A stretch of DNA of 31,070 nucleotides from Bacteroidota bacterium (GCA_028877005.1 JAGWPI010000395.1:1-31070); one strand, 5' to 3'; counted from the first letter of the stretch, positions 7,846 through 16,648 are shown. Numbers and translations: made by a program. Notes: generated by a model from the sequence alone, not told the origin.

Positions 7846-7867
7846 TTCCAATTAATACAGCAAGATT

Positions 7868-9550
7868 ATGAAATGTTTGCGTTATGCAGCCCTGCTATTG
7901 TTGCTTATTTCATCGGGTGAATTATTGGCACAATCTGATTATGTGGTATTAGGTAGTCGCCAATATGATTTACTTACCCGATTAGAATTGAAGTTAAGAA
8001 CAGACTCCGTGCTTAACTTTTCTGCTGTAAAACCTTTTGAACGTAAAACAGTAACCGACAGATTATACTATATTCAAGCTTTAGCTGCTGCCGGAAAAAT
8101 TCATTTATCGAAGGTAGATGAATATAATTTAAATATAGTTTTGAAAGATAATTTTGACTGGCGGCCGGGCATGGGCGATACCACAATTCCGCTCAAAAAT
8201 TTATTCACCTCTTCTATACGAAAAAACCCGGCATACATAGGGGTAAAGCGCGGCGATTTTTCGGCTTATATTTCTCCGTTATTAGACCTGGAATTAGGGC
8301 ACGATAATAATCTAAACCACCCTTTGTTTATGAACCGCCGGGGTTTTTATTTGCGCGGAACCCTTTCAAAAGGCATTGGTTATTATTCCTATTTCACCAC
8401 TAATCAGGAACGCGATCCTTTATATGTGCAGCAATACGCTCAAAAATACCAAGCAGTTCCGGGCGCAGGTTATTTTAAAAATTATCAGACCGACGGGTTT
8501 GATTATTTTGATGCAAGAGGTGGTATTATGTTTAAAGCCGGTAAAACCATCGATTTTCAGTTTGCATATGATAAAGTGTTTATTGGCAATGGCATTCGCA
8601 GCCTCATTTTAAGTGATGGGAGTAATGATATGTTATTCCTAAAAATTAATACCCGTTTTTGGAAGTTTCAATACTATAATTTATTTGCGCAGCTGGTTTC
8701 CAGCTACCAACGTGGGCCAGATTATTTAAGACCACAGAAATATATGACACTGCATTATTTAGATTTTCAGGCCACCAAATGGTTAAATATTGGTTTGTTT
8801 GAAGATGTAATGTTTGGCCGCTCTTCGGGGTTTGATTTGAATTATTTGAATCCCATTATCTTTTACCGATCTGTGGAGCAACAATTAGGTAGTCCGGATA
8901 AGGTAACATTAGGTGGTAACATAAAAGCCAATGTTTTTAAAAACACACAGTTGTATAGCCAAATTATTATTAATGAATTTGTGATGAAGGAAGTATTACA
9001 TTATAAAAATGGTTATTATGCTAATAAACAGGCACTACAATTAGGCTTTAAATCTATTGATGTATTTGGGGTAAAGAATTTAGATGTACAGGGTGAAGTA
9101 AACTTAATTAGACCATTTGTATACTCGCATTATGATTCAGTTGGTTCCTTTACTCATTATAACCAACCCTTGGCACATCCTTTAGGTGCCAATTTGCGAG
9201 AGTTTTTAGGTGTTATAAAATACCAGCCCATTAATCGCTTACAATTAACTGCCAAAGCCATGTACATTGAGCAGGGTTTAGATTCTGCCGGTTATAATTT
9301 TGGCGCCAACCCATTTGAGTTTTATACCTCTAACCGTATAAGCGATTATGGTTTTCATATCGGTAGTGGATTATTGGCCAAAACAGCCATGGTTTCTGCA
9401 ACGGTTACCTATGAGTTAATACCCAATTTGTTTTTTGATGTTACCGGAACTATACGCAAATACAAGGTAGAGAACCAACCCGATTTTACTTCTAATATTA
9501 TTATGTTAGGTATGCGTTGGAATTTGGCAAGAAGAACTTTTGATTTTTAA
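7868..9550 (+). CDS. outer-membrane beta-barrel protein, Wzi/RemB-like
   Basis: The 560-residue protein has a signal peptide ending near LLAQ (residues 19-22), an N-terminal region of about 100 residues, and then many amphipathic strands typical of a large outer-membrane barrel, finishing in strand-like segments. The pattern FDLNYLNPIIFYRSVEQQLGSPD (about 315-337) and the overall length resemble the Bacteroidota branch of the Wzi capsule-assembly family, which includes the gliding-motility protein RemB. The known members act in surface polysaccharide attachment or gliding; which of these applies here cannot be told. It stands alone, divergent from the dihydroorotase gene and convergent with porT (11 bases between the ends). 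Barrel nature is clear; the family name is a recollection of moderate strength. Confidence 0.6.
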   Translation: MKCLRYAALLLLLISSGELLAQSDYVVLGSRQYDLLTRLELKLRTDSVLNFSAVKPFERKTVTDRLYYIQALAAAGKIHLSKVDEYNLNIVLKDNFDWRPGMGDTTIPLKNLFTSSIRKNPAYIGVKRGDFSAYISPLLDLELGHDNNLNHPLFMNRRGFYLRGTLSKGIGYYSYFTTNQERDPLYVQQYAQKYQAVPGAGYFKNYQTDGFDYFDARGGIMFKAGKTIDFQFAYDKVFIGNGIRSLILSDGSNDMLFLKINTRFWKFQYYNLFAQLVSSYQRGPDYLRPQKYMTLHYLDFQATKWLNIGLFEDVMFGRSSGFDLNYLNPIIFYRSVEQQLGSPDKVTLGGNIKANVFKNTQLYSQIIINEFVMKEVLHYKNGYYANKQALQLGFKSIDVFGVKNLDVQGEVNLIRPFVYSHYDSVGSFTHYNQPLAHPLGANLREFLGVIKYQPINRLQLTAKAMYIEQGLDSAGYNFGANPFEFYTSNRISDYGFHIGSGLLAKTAMVSATVTYELIPNLFFDVTGTIRKYKVENQPDFTSNIIMLGMRWNLARRTFDF

Positions 9551-9561
9551 ATGCCCTTATG

Positions 9562-10281
9562 TTAATCTTCAAAATGAATAGAAAATATAATCATGCGTGA
9601 TTGTAATTGCTGAAAAACACTGGCATACTTTAAATTAGGGTCAGGTATTAACAAATTGGTTAAGCCATAACTGAACTTAATTTCCGGTGATATGGTTACA
9701 AAAGGCAAAAAGAAATTAAATCCCAATCCGCCTTCCAGGCCAAAATCGTTTTTACGCAGTTTAATAATATTAGGCACATTTCGTAAGGCAGAGTTACTCG
9801 ATAAATCTGTATCAAACTTTACACCGAATAATAAATAGGTTCTAAAATTATCTATTCTATCTGAATTAAACTTAAAATGCACCGGCATACTTACAATGGT
9901 AGTGGGTAAGGTTTGTTTTTGTTCTTTTGCTTCTCCGGGTGCCGGGCTTCCCAATGTGTAAGAAAAATAACGAGAGCCACCCAGCATAAGGGTTGGATTA
10001 AAGCGTATTTGAAAATGATCACTGAGTCGGCCTGTTGCCAATAAACCTAACGATATTCCCCCTGTTGAGCCTTGCTCGGCAGTTAAAACACTATCATTTG
10101 CCATAAAGTGGCTCGATTTTAACTGGTGCAAATACGATGAATTATACCCTAGGGTTAAGCCAAAATAATAGGGCATATCATCGTGGTAAGGACGATAAAT
10201 TTCTCTTTGGGCCGAGGCCTGCCATACACAAAAAACAGGCAAAAAATAAACAATTATTTTGAACCGCAATAAATGGTGCAT
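9562..10281 (-). CDS. porT: type IX secretion system assembly protein PorT
   Basis: The 239-residue protein starts with a signal peptide (MHHLLRFKIIVYFLPVFCVWQASAQ, cut after AQ) and continues as a small eight-strand-type outer-membrane barrel. The mature start, with DMPYYFGLTLGYNSSYL (about 34-50), and the middle GLEGGLGFNFFLPF (about 182-195) match PorT of Bacteroidota. PorT is needed to build or run the type IX secretion system, which moves proteins with C-terminal sorting domains across the outer membrane. The gene's ATG (10279-10281) lies inside the end of ubiE, a 28-base overlap in another frame, so translation is probably coupled. I recall ubiE-porT as a recurrent neighbour pair in the phylum. 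No secreted substrate with a C-terminal sorting domain is obvious in the window. Confidence 0.82.
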   Translation of the reverse strand: MHHLLRFKIIVYFLPVFCVWQASAQREIYRPYHDDMPYYFGLTLGYNSSYLHQLKSSHFMANDSVLTAEQGSTGGISLGLLATGRLSDHFQIRFNPTLMLGGSRYFSYTLGSPAPGEAKEQKQTLPTTIVSMPVHFKFNSDRIDNFRTYLLFGVKFDTDLSSNSALRNVPNIIKLRKNDFGLEGGLGFNFFLPFVTISPEIKFSYGLTNLLIPDPNLKYASVFQQLQSRMIIFSIHFED

Positions 10282-11000
10282 ATACCTAAACTAAGTGGTT
10301 TTAAATACGTTTGGGTAAATCCTGCTTCATGCATAATTGTTAAAAATAATTTACCTTCCGGGAAGGCTTGAACACTATTGTTCAGGTATTGATAGGCTTT
10401 TTTATTTTTAGAAAAAATTTGTGCAAATCCGGGCGCTAAAGTACTAAGATAAAAATTATAAATGATTTTAAAGGGTTTAAACCTGGGTTTTGAAAATTCT
10501 AAAATTACAAGTTTGCCCCCTGGTTTTAATACCCGATGCATTTCTTGTAAACCTTTTAACAGGTTTTCAAAGTTGCGTACCCCAAATGAAACGGTAACCG
10601 CATCAAAACTATTGTCCTCAAATTCAATATTTTCGCTATCTCCCTTTTGCAATACAATTTTATCGGAAAGTCCTAGTTTTTCAATTTTTTGTTTGCCTAA
10701 ATCTAACATACCTTCACTAATATCAATACCAATAATTTTTTGGGGCTGTAAACGGGCATAAGTCATTAAAGCCACATCTGCAGTACCGGTAGCCACATCT
10801 AAAATTAGTTTCGGTTGCAATGCTTTTAATTGTTGAATGGCTTTTTTTCGCCAAACAATATCAATTCCACCACTTAAAAACCGGTTTAAAAAATCATATT
10901 TACCGGCAATACTGTTAAACATTTCTGCCACCTGCTCTTTTTTATGCAGGGTACTGTTTTCGTCAGGTACAATTTTATCGTGTGCAAATGGTGTAGGCAT
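10254..11000 (-). CDS. ubiE: demethylmenaquinone methyltransferase
   Basis: This SAM-dependent enzyme (248 residues) performs the last step of menaquinone synthesis, methylating the demethylated quinone ring. The UbiE/MenG signature YDFLNRFLSGGIDIVWR is at 35-51, SAM motif I ILDVATGTAD at 66-75, the acidic end of the second strand at GIDIS (91-95), and the second signature VSFGVRNFEN at 137-146. Length is normal for the family. Bacteroidota usually use menaquinone only, so the MenG activity applies (menG is an equally valid name). A TATCTTCG promoter-like element at 11007-11014 precedes the ATG. The end overlaps porT by 28 bases. Confidence 0.95.
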   Translation of the reverse strand: MPTPFAHDKIVPDENSTLHKKEQVAEMFNSIAGKYDFLNRFLSGGIDIVWRKKAIQQLKALQPKLILDVATGTADVALMTYARLQPQKIIGIDISEGMLDLGKQKIEKLGLSDKIVLQKGDSENIEFEDNSFDAVTVSFGVRNFENLLKGLQEMHRVLKPGGKLVILEFSKPRFKPFKIIYNFYLSTLAPGFAQIFSKNKKAYQYLNNSVQAFPEGKLFLTIMHEAGFTQTYLKPLSLGICTIYCGSK

Positions 11001-11006
11001 AGGGTG

Positions 11007-11014
11007 CGAAGATA
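11007..11014 (-). promoter_or_regulatory. putative -7 element TATCTTCG for ubiE-porT
   Basis: On the minus strand TATCTTCG matches TAnnTTTG in seven of eight positions and lies 6 bases upstream of the ubiE ATG, so the transcript would have almost no leader. No convincing -33 box is seen. Confidence 0.3.
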
Positions 11015-11210
11015 TTCATTTATTCATCCACTTGTTTTGAAATACCAAGCTTAACCTATAACAAATGGCATGATTTTTATGTTTGGTGCTTGCATATTAA
11101 CATTTAAATTTGGTGTCAATGATAGCTCATGCTATAAAATATTCCCAAAACCGTGCAAATATGGTGCCTCAATGCAGCCCAGTTTGTACTTTCACCCATA
11201 AATATAACCC

Positions 11211-12209
11211 ATGCACACACCCGAGGCTATTCAGGAAATGAATACACAAATTGAATTACATGCAGGTTTTGTTACAAGAATTAGAACGGAACTTACAAAA
11301 GTAATTGTAGGACAACAGTATATGGTAGACCGCCTGTTAATTGGCTTATTAAGCAATGGGCATGTATTATTAGAAGGTGTACCCGGGTTGGCCAAAACAC
11401 TCACCATAAAATCGCTGGCACAAGCCGTAAATGGGCGTTTTAGTCGTATACAGTTTACACCCGATTTACTGCCTGCCGATGTTATTGGAACCATGATTTA
11501 CAACCAGTCTAAAAATGAATTTCTGGTGCGCAAAGGGCCGGTATTTGCTAACTTTATTTTAGCCGATGAAATTAACCGCGCCCCGGCTAAAGTACAAAGT
11601 GCTTTATTAGAGGCCATGCAGGAAAAGCAAGTAACTATTGGCGAAACTACCTATCCACTTCCCGAACCTTTTTTGGTATTGGCTACCCAAAATCCATTGG
11701 AACAAGAAGGTACTTATGCCTTACCGGAGGCACAGGTAGACAGATTTATGCTGAAAGTAGTAGTAGGTTATCCTGATAAACAAGAGGAACAGTTAATTAT
11801 TAGGCAGCAAGTGACAGGATTAAATATGCCGCAAGTACAACCTGTTGTAGATATTAGTGAAATTATGACGGCTAGAAATTTGGTACGGCAGGTGTATATG
11901 GATGAAAAAATTGAAAACTACATTTTGGATTTGGTGTTTGCTACACGCTACCCCGATCAATATGGATTGGCTAAGCTAAAGCAAATGATTGGTTATGGCG
12001 GATCGCCACGTGCCAGTATTAATTTGGCCCTTGCGGCAAAAGCAGTTGCCTTTTTACATAAGCGCAGCTACGTTATTCCCGACGATGTTAAAGCTATTGC
12101 TAAAGATGTGTTACGCCATCGTATTGGGTTAACTTATGAAGCTGAAGCTGAAAATAATACTACAGAATCTATTATCGATGCCCTTTTGGCTACCATTCAA
12201 GTGCCTTAA
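11211..12209 (+). CDS. MoxR-type AAA+ ATPase of a Bat-like operon
   Basis: The 332-residue protein is a typical MoxR ATPase. Walker A GVPGLAKT is at 56-63, Walker B ILADEINRAP follows near 118-127, sensor-1 ATQNPLEQEG near 160-169, and the YALPEAQVDRFMLK block, with the arginine finger, near 171-184. MoxR proteins act as chaperones that insert cofactors or remodel partners and work with vWA-domain proteins. This gene begins a four-gene plus-strand run: DUF58 starts 46 bases later, then a BatD-like and a BatA-like gene. A TACTTTC element at 11187 lies just upstream. A second ATG at 11238 could be the true start, but the upstream one keeps normal family length. Confidence 0.93.
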   Translation: MHTPEAIQEMNTQIELHAGFVTRIRTELTKVIVGQQYMVDRLLIGLLSNGHVLLEGVPGLAKTLTIKSLAQAVNGRFSRIQFTPDLLPADVIGTMIYNQSKNEFLVRKGPVFANFILADEINRAPAKVQSALLEAMQEKQVTIGETTYPLPEPFLVLATQNPLEQEGTYALPEAQVDRFMLKVVVGYPDKQEEQLIIRQQVTGLNMPQVQPVVDISEIMTARNLVRQVYMDEKIENYILDLVFATRYPDQYGLAKLKQMIGYGGSPRASINLALAAKAVAFLHKRSYVIPDDVKAIAKDVLRHRIGLTYEAEAENNTTESIIDALLATIQVP

Positions 12210-12255
12210 ACATCTCTCATTTTTTTATTCAATTATTGCACCTGAAAGATTGTAT

Positions 12256-13122
12256 ATGGAATCTGCCGAATTATTAAAAAAAGTACGCGAACTTGAAATT
12301 AAAAGTAAAAGATTAACCAATCGGTTATTTACCGGTGAATACCATTCTGCTTTTAAAGGAAGAGGTATGGTGTTTAAAGAAGTAAAAGAATACCATTCCG
12401 GTGATGATATTCGGTTTATTGACTGGAATGTAAGTGCCCGTATGAACGATACTTTTACTAAGGTTTTTGAAGAGGAAAGAGAATTGGAAGTATTTATTTT
12501 GGTAGATGCCAGTGCCAGCAATTTAATGGGCACACAACACCAATTTAAAAAAGATTTAATTACAGAAATAGCAGCTGTATTGGCTTTTAGTGCCTTAAAT
12601 AATAATGATAAAGCAGGATTATTATTTTTTACCGACCGTGTAGAAAAGTTTATACCCTCCAAAAAAGGACGCCAACATGCTTTATACATGGTAAGGGAAT
12701 TAGTGAGTTTGCAACCCATGCATAAACAAACCAATATTGTAAAGGCACTGCAATACTTAAACAATATTACCAGACATAAAAGTATTGTTTTTTTATTGAG
12801 TGATTTTGCCGATGAAGGTTATGAAGAAGCCCTGCGAGTAGCCGCTAAAAAGCATGATGTAATCGGTATTCAAGTGTATGATCAATTAGATGTGCAAATT
12901 CCTAATATGGGCTTGGTGGTAGTAGAAGATCCTGAAACCGGCGAACAGCTTTGGTTAGATACTTCCAGCAAAAAAATACGGCAGCAATATGCTGCTCAGT
13001 TTGCCAAAATTCAACAAGATGCTAAAAAAGTGTTTAGAACTGCCGGAGCTGATTTGTTACAAATAGCCACCGGACAAGATTATGTGAAAAGCTTGCAACA
13101 ATTTTTTATTCAAAGGGCATAA
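12256..13122 (+). CDS. DUF58 domain protein
   Basis: I use the ATG at 12256 (288 residues): the frame is open back to 12136, but that part overlaps the moxR end and has no family similarity, while MESAELLKKVRELEI is the usual DUF58 start in this phylum. The DUF58 core FKEVKEYHSGDDIRFIDWNVSAR lies at 40-62. A vWA-like fold follows, with a D84-A-S-A-S88 metal site in VDASAS and FLLSDFADEGYEEAL near 175-190. There are no membrane segments, so it is cytoplasmic, as expected for partners of MoxR. It connects moxR to the membrane-bound vWA protein downstream. Its biochemical role is unknown in any organism I can name. Confidence 0.9.
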   Translation: MESAELLKKVRELEIKSKRLTNRLFTGEYHSAFKGRGMVFKEVKEYHSGDDIRFIDWNVSARMNDTFTKVFEEERELEVFILVDASASNLMGTQHQFKKDLITEIAAVLAFSALNNNDKAGLLFFTDRVEKFIPSKKGRQHALYMVRELVSLQPMHKQTNIVKALQYLNNITRHKSIVFLLSDFADEGYEEALRVAAKKHDVIGIQVYDQLDVQIPNMGLVVVEDPETGEQLWLDTSSKKIRQQYAAQFAKIQQDAKKVFRTAGADLLQIATGQDYVKSLQQFFIQRA

Positions 13123-13173
13123 GGTTGTATGTTTTTTGTACAACAATGCCAAAGAGTTATATTAAAAATAGTT

Positions 13174-14103
13174 ATGTTTCTTTTACAGAAAAATAGTTGG
13201 TTTATTCTATTACTTTCATTTGGTTTACCGGGCTTTTTGTGGGCGCAGCAACCTGTTGTACACCTAAGTCCCGATAAAATATTAATAGGTAGTCAAGCCC
13301 GGCTTACCTTGCAAATTGAAAATGTGCAGCAAAACAATAGCGGTATTCAACAATGGTTTCAGTTGCCCGATACATTCGCACACATTCAAATAGTAAAGCG
13401 GTCGGCAATTGATACATTTACCGTTAATGGCAATACCATTTTTACACAGCATATTACCCTCACCTCGTTTGATTCGGGAAAATGGAAAATACCTACCCTT
13501 ACCGCAGTATTTCGCAATAAACAAACCCTTAGTATTAAAAATACACCCCTGCTTACTGTGTTGCCTGTAGATGTTTCAGGCATGAAGGATTACAATGGAT
13601 TTACCGATATTATTGAAGTACCCAAACCTGTAACACCCTTTCCTTGGTGGATAATCATATCAGCTGTATTATCTATTTTGTTAATTATACTTATTATTAA
13701 ATGGATTCGTTCATCAAAACAACGTAAGCCCCTTGCTGTAGTTGCACCTAAAAATAAAGACCAGGTATTAAGTGCTATTCAACAATTGCGGGAAAAATAT
13801 CCCTATGCCAAGGGGGCATATCAAGCACTTTTTACTGAATTAGTTGCTTTGTGTCGTGGTTTTTCAGATGCCCAATTACAACAAGATTCACATAGTTTAA
13901 CTACCGATGAATACATGGTAATTGTTAAAAACAAAATAGGTACCGAGCCCGTGCAAACTGCGTATTTTCAATTATTGCGCTTAGCTGATGCCGTAAAGTT
14001 TGCCCGTTATGTGCCTACCGAACAGGAAGTAGAAACAGCATATATTACCGCCACTGATGCGGTAAAAACCATTCATCAATTCTCATTTCAACCCAAGCAA
14101 TAA
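13174..14103 (+). CDS. BatD-like membrane protein (short form)
   Basis: I choose the ATG at 13174 (309 residues), since it begins a normal signal peptide (MFLLQKNSWFILLLSFGLPGFLWAQ); the ATG at 13129 adds 15 residues before it. The mature part starts with an immunoglobulin-like periplasmic domain (about 27-135), then a single membrane helix (WWIIISAVLSILLIILIIKW, about 158-178), then a cytoplasmic helical domain of about 130 residues with the segment REKYPYAKGAYQALFTELVALCRGF. Order and topology fit BatD, but full BatD proteins are close to twice this length with several repeats. The stop codon shares its last base with the ATG of the next gene (TAATG), so the two are translationally coupled. 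Confidence 0.65.
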   Translation: MFLLQKNSWFILLLSFGLPGFLWAQQPVVHLSPDKILIGSQARLTLQIENVQQNNSGIQQWFQLPDTFAHIQIVKRSAIDTFTVNGNTIFTQHITLTSFDSGKWKIPTLTAVFRNKQTLSIKNTPLLTVLPVDVSGMKDYNGFTDIIEVPKPVTPFPWWIIISAVLSILLIILIIKWIRSSKQRKPLAVVAPKNKDQVLSAIQQLREKYPYAKGAYQALFTELVALCRGFSDAQLQQDSHSLTTDEYMVIVKNKIGTEPVQTAYFQLLRLADAVKFARYVPTEQEVETAYITATDAVKTIHQFSFQPKQ

Positions 14104-15107
14104 TGCTCTCAAATTGGTTACAACATACAGAATTTGCTTATCCCTGGGTGCTGCCACTCTTGTTAATAATTCCATATTTAGTGTATTGGTATAGTAAAAC
14201 TTATCGTAGGCAAACACCTGCTGTACGTATTACCACCACACATTTTATTAGAGGTAGTTCGGGTATTAAATCGCGGCTAAAGCATTTGCCATTTGTACTA
14301 AGAATGTTAGCGCTTGCCGCCATTATTGTTGCATTGGCGCGTCCACGCGAACAATTTACCCGGCAACAAATTAATGGGAAGGGAATTGATATTATTCTTT
14401 GTATAGACATTAGTGGCAGTATGACGGAGCAAGACTTTGTGCCTAACCGATTAGAAGCTGCCAAAAAAGTAGCTACTTCATTTGTAGAAAGCAGGCCCGG
14501 TGATGAAATTGGTGTGGTTATTTTTAGTAGTCAGAGTTTTACTTTATGCCCTTTAACCGTTGATCATGCTACTGTATTAAATCAAATTAACAATATTCAA
14601 AATGGTTATTTGCAGGAAGAAGGCACTGCTATTGGTTCGGGGCTGGCTACCAGTGTAGATCGTTTGCGCAACAGTACCAATAAAAGTAAAGTGATTATTT
14701 TATTAACCGATGGGGTTGATTTTGGCGGGCAAATACCACCCGATGTGGCTTTAAATATGGCCAAATTATATGGTATTAAAGTATATACCATTGGTGTGGG
14801 CAGTAATGCCAATAGAGTGGATGATAACCACAATCCATTAAACAACAACAATTCTACTCCGTTAGATTTTAATGAAGGGTTGTTAAAACAACTGGCTGCT
14901 GAAACGGGCGGACAGTATTACCACGCTACCAATAATGCTGCACTGCAAAATATATACAAGAGTATTGACGGTTTAGAAAAAAGTAATATTACCGTTACTA
15001 CCTACAAACGTTATACCGAGCAATTTCAATGGTTTGTATTGGCTGCATTAATACTTGTTGTGTTAGAGGTATTGTTGCGTTTAACCGTGTTGCGAAAGTT
15101 TCCATAG
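14103..15107 (+). CDS. BatA-like vWA-domain membrane protein
   Basis: The 334-residue protein has two N-terminal membrane helices (about 13-30 and 63-80), a vWA domain (about 94-290) and a C-terminal helix (FQWFVLAALILVVLEVLLRL). The MIDAS metal site is complete: D102-I-S-G-S106, T175 in EEGTAIG, and D203 in LLTDGVDFGG. This is the BatA arrangement: a membrane-anchored vWA domain, probably facing the periplasm. Bat operons were linked to oxygen tolerance in Bacteroides fragilis, though the mechanism is unclear. It is the last gene of the run: no second vWA gene (BatB), TPR gene (BatC) or BatE follows, since rsgA begins 370 bases on. Confidence 0.88.
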   Translation: MLSNWLQHTEFAYPWVLPLLLIIPYLVYWYSKTYRRQTPAVRITTTHFIRGSSGIKSRLKHLPFVLRMLALAAIIVALARPREQFTRQQINGKGIDIILCIDISGSMTEQDFVPNRLEAAKKVATSFVESRPGDEIGVVIFSSQSFTLCPLTVDHATVLNQINNIQNGYLQEEGTAIGSGLATSVDRLRNSTNKSKVIILLTDGVDFGGQIPPDVALNMAKLYGIKVYTIGVGSNANRVDDNHNPLNNNNSTPLDFNEGLLKQLAAETGGQYYHATNNAALQNIYKSIDGLEKSNITVTTYKRYTEQFQWFVLAALILVVLEVLLRLTVLRKFP

Positions 15108-15477
15108 CCCATTCTGTATTGAAAGGTAAAACGAAAGGTAAACGTGAATTGTATTTGTAGGGTACTATCTGCTAATACCACAATAAAACCGCTTAATTCA
15201 ATAAACTTATACCAACCTGTGGGTATGGGTATTTCTTCGGTATGCCAAGCCCAATCATTTCTTTCTCCGTAATTACAAGTGACAGGTTTACAGGAGTAAC
15301 CTGCTATTGTTTTTTTTCTTGCTGCTATAGTTGCCAATTAAAATCGGGTGTTTCCTCCTATAATACGCTTCATGTTACCGAATTCATCAACTGCTGCCAT
15401 AGGTGCTTAGTTGTATTAAACACATTCCCGTTTAAAAATTTCTTAGTTCTCATTATCTTACAGCCTTATTATCTTAC
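15108..15477. other. 370-base gap with possible decayed minus-strand coding sequence
   Basis: No intact gene is convincing here. On the minus strand a frame starts with ATG near 15402 and codes for about 20 residues (MAAVDEFGNMKRIIGGNTRF), meets a TAA at 15338-15340, and continues in the same frame to 15026. The continuation reads like protein (GERNDWAWHTEEIPIPTGWYKFIEL) but runs into the batA-like gene. This could be a broken remnant or chance. The last 30 bases hold the direct repeat in front of rsgA. Confidence 0.25.
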
Positions 15478-15478
15478 A
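15452..15478 (+). promoter_or_regulatory. tandem 11-bp repeat with two TATCTTAC promoter-like copies
   Basis: ATTATCTTACA occurs at 15452-15462 and again at 15468-15478, a perfect direct repeat with a 16-base period. Each copy holds TATCTTAC, close to the TAnnTTTG promoter element. The second copy runs into the rsgA ATG (15478-15480), so the first copy is the better placed promoter and would give a leader of around 10 bases. Confidence 0.35.
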
Positions 15479-16407
15479 TGAAGGCAATTGTATACAAATC
15501 AACCGGTAGCTGGTACCAGGTAAAAGGGGAAGATGGAACTTTTTATTCCGCCAGAATAAAAGGCATTTTTAAAATAGATGGGCTTACCTCTACCAACCCC
15601 ATTGCTGTTGGTGATTTGGTTGAAATAACCATTGAACCGGGACCTGAACAGCATGCCGTTATTGAGGCCATTGAACCACGCAACAATTATGTAATTCGTC
15701 AAAGTCCACACCACCGCAAACACCATCATATTATTGCGGCTAATATAGATCAAAGTATTTTATTCATTACCCTAAAACAGCCCCGTACTTCGCAAGGGTT
15801 TATTGACCGGTTTTTGGTAGCCTGCGAAATGTATCATGTGCCCGCTATTTTGGTATTTAATAAAGCCGATATTTATCGGGATAAAGAAATGCAACAGTAT
15901 CAGCAATTAGCCGATTTGTATACACAAATCGGCTACCGGGTATTATTGTGCAGCATGGTAACACAACAAAATGTAGCGGCTTTGCAACAATTGATGCATC
16001 AAAAAACAAGTTTAATTAGCGGACATAGCGGAGTGGGTAAATCTACTTTTATTCAACAGATTTTCCCGACATTAGCCCTAAAGACTTTAGCGGTAAGCGA
16101 ATGGAGTGGTAAGGGTATGCACAGCACCACTTTTGCCGAAATGTTCGATTTGCCCGAGGGTGGTAAAATAATTGATACACCCGGTATTAGAGAATTGGCT
16201 TTGGTAGATGTTTCGCGGCAGGAATTATCGCACTATTTTCCCGAAATGCGGGAACGCATCACCCAATGCCAGTTTAATAATTGTTTGCATATGTATGAGC
16301 CGGGATGCGCGGTGAAGCAAGCAGTTGATGACGGCATTATTGCAGAAGAACGCTACTTCAGTTATCTAAAACTGTTAGAAGAAATTGATGAGAATACCTG
16401 GGCATAA
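15478..16407 (+). CDS. rsgA: ribosome small-subunit-dependent GTPase A
   Basis: RsgA is a circularly permuted GTPase that checks late 30S ribosome maturation. The 309-residue protein has an N-terminal OB-fold (1-70), then the motifs in permuted order: G4 NKAD at 128-131, G1 GHSGVGKST at 182-190, switch GMHST around 213-217, and G3 DTPG at 233-236. The C-terminal zinc site is complete (C264, C269, H271, C277 in CQFNNCLHMYEPGC). Start MKAIVYKSTGSWYQV is the usual one. It is a single plus-strand gene ending 2 bases from a convergent small lipoprotein gene. Confidence 0.96.
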   Translation: MKAIVYKSTGSWYQVKGEDGTFYSARIKGIFKIDGLTSTNPIAVGDLVEITIEPGPEQHAVIEAIEPRNNYVIRQSPHHRKHHHIIAANIDQSILFITLKQPRTSQGFIDRFLVACEMYHVPAILVFNKADIYRDKEMQQYQQLADLYTQIGYRVLLCSMVTQQNVAALQQLMHQKTSLISGHSGVGKSTFIQQIFPTLALKTLAVSEWSGKGMHSTTFAEMFDLPEGGKIIDTPGIRELALVDVSRQELSHYFPEMRERITQCQFNNCLHMYEPGCAVKQAVDDGIIAEERYFSYLKLLEEIDENTWA

Positions 16408-16409
16408 CA

Positions 16410-16619
16410 CTAATATCCACTTACATTTTTATCGGCTTTAAACTTCGGTGCTTTTTGGGCAGCTTTCATAGCCTTAGGATCACCGGCTGCCAATTTACCT
16501 GCATCTACATTTTTCCCGTTCGATGGGCAGCCATTTCTGTCGGCATGATGGAATAAACCACAGCCGGAAAGCAGCAAGCATATAGCTATTACCCATACTA
16601 TTTTTTGTGAAGGTATCAT
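16410..16619 (-). CDS. small conserved lipoprotein, hypothetical
   Basis: The 69-residue product has a lipoprotein signal peptide with lipobox LLSGC (acceptor C20), leaving a mature chain of about 50 residues. The mature part contains NGCPSNGKNVDAGKL and an Ala/Lys-rich tail (DPKAMKAAQKAPKFKADK). I recall Bacteroidota mini-lipoproteins with a very similar CPSNGKNVGAEKL block, so this is probably a real conserved gene of unknown role. It lies 29 bases downstream of the gamma-carbonic-anhydrase-like gene on the same strand and may share its transcript. Confidence 0.65.
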   Translation of the reverse strand: MIPSQKIVWVIAICLLLSGCGLFHHADRNGCPSNGKNVDAGKLAAGDPKAMKAAQKAPKFKADKNVSGY

Positions 16620-16648
16620 GTGCTACTTATAACGTTTTTGGTGTTCAA

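Noticed and set aside
15242..15481. 79-residue plus-strand frame ending on the rsgA start
   Set aside because: Cys/Phe-rich chance composition, contains the repeat before rsgA, and no recognisable domain.
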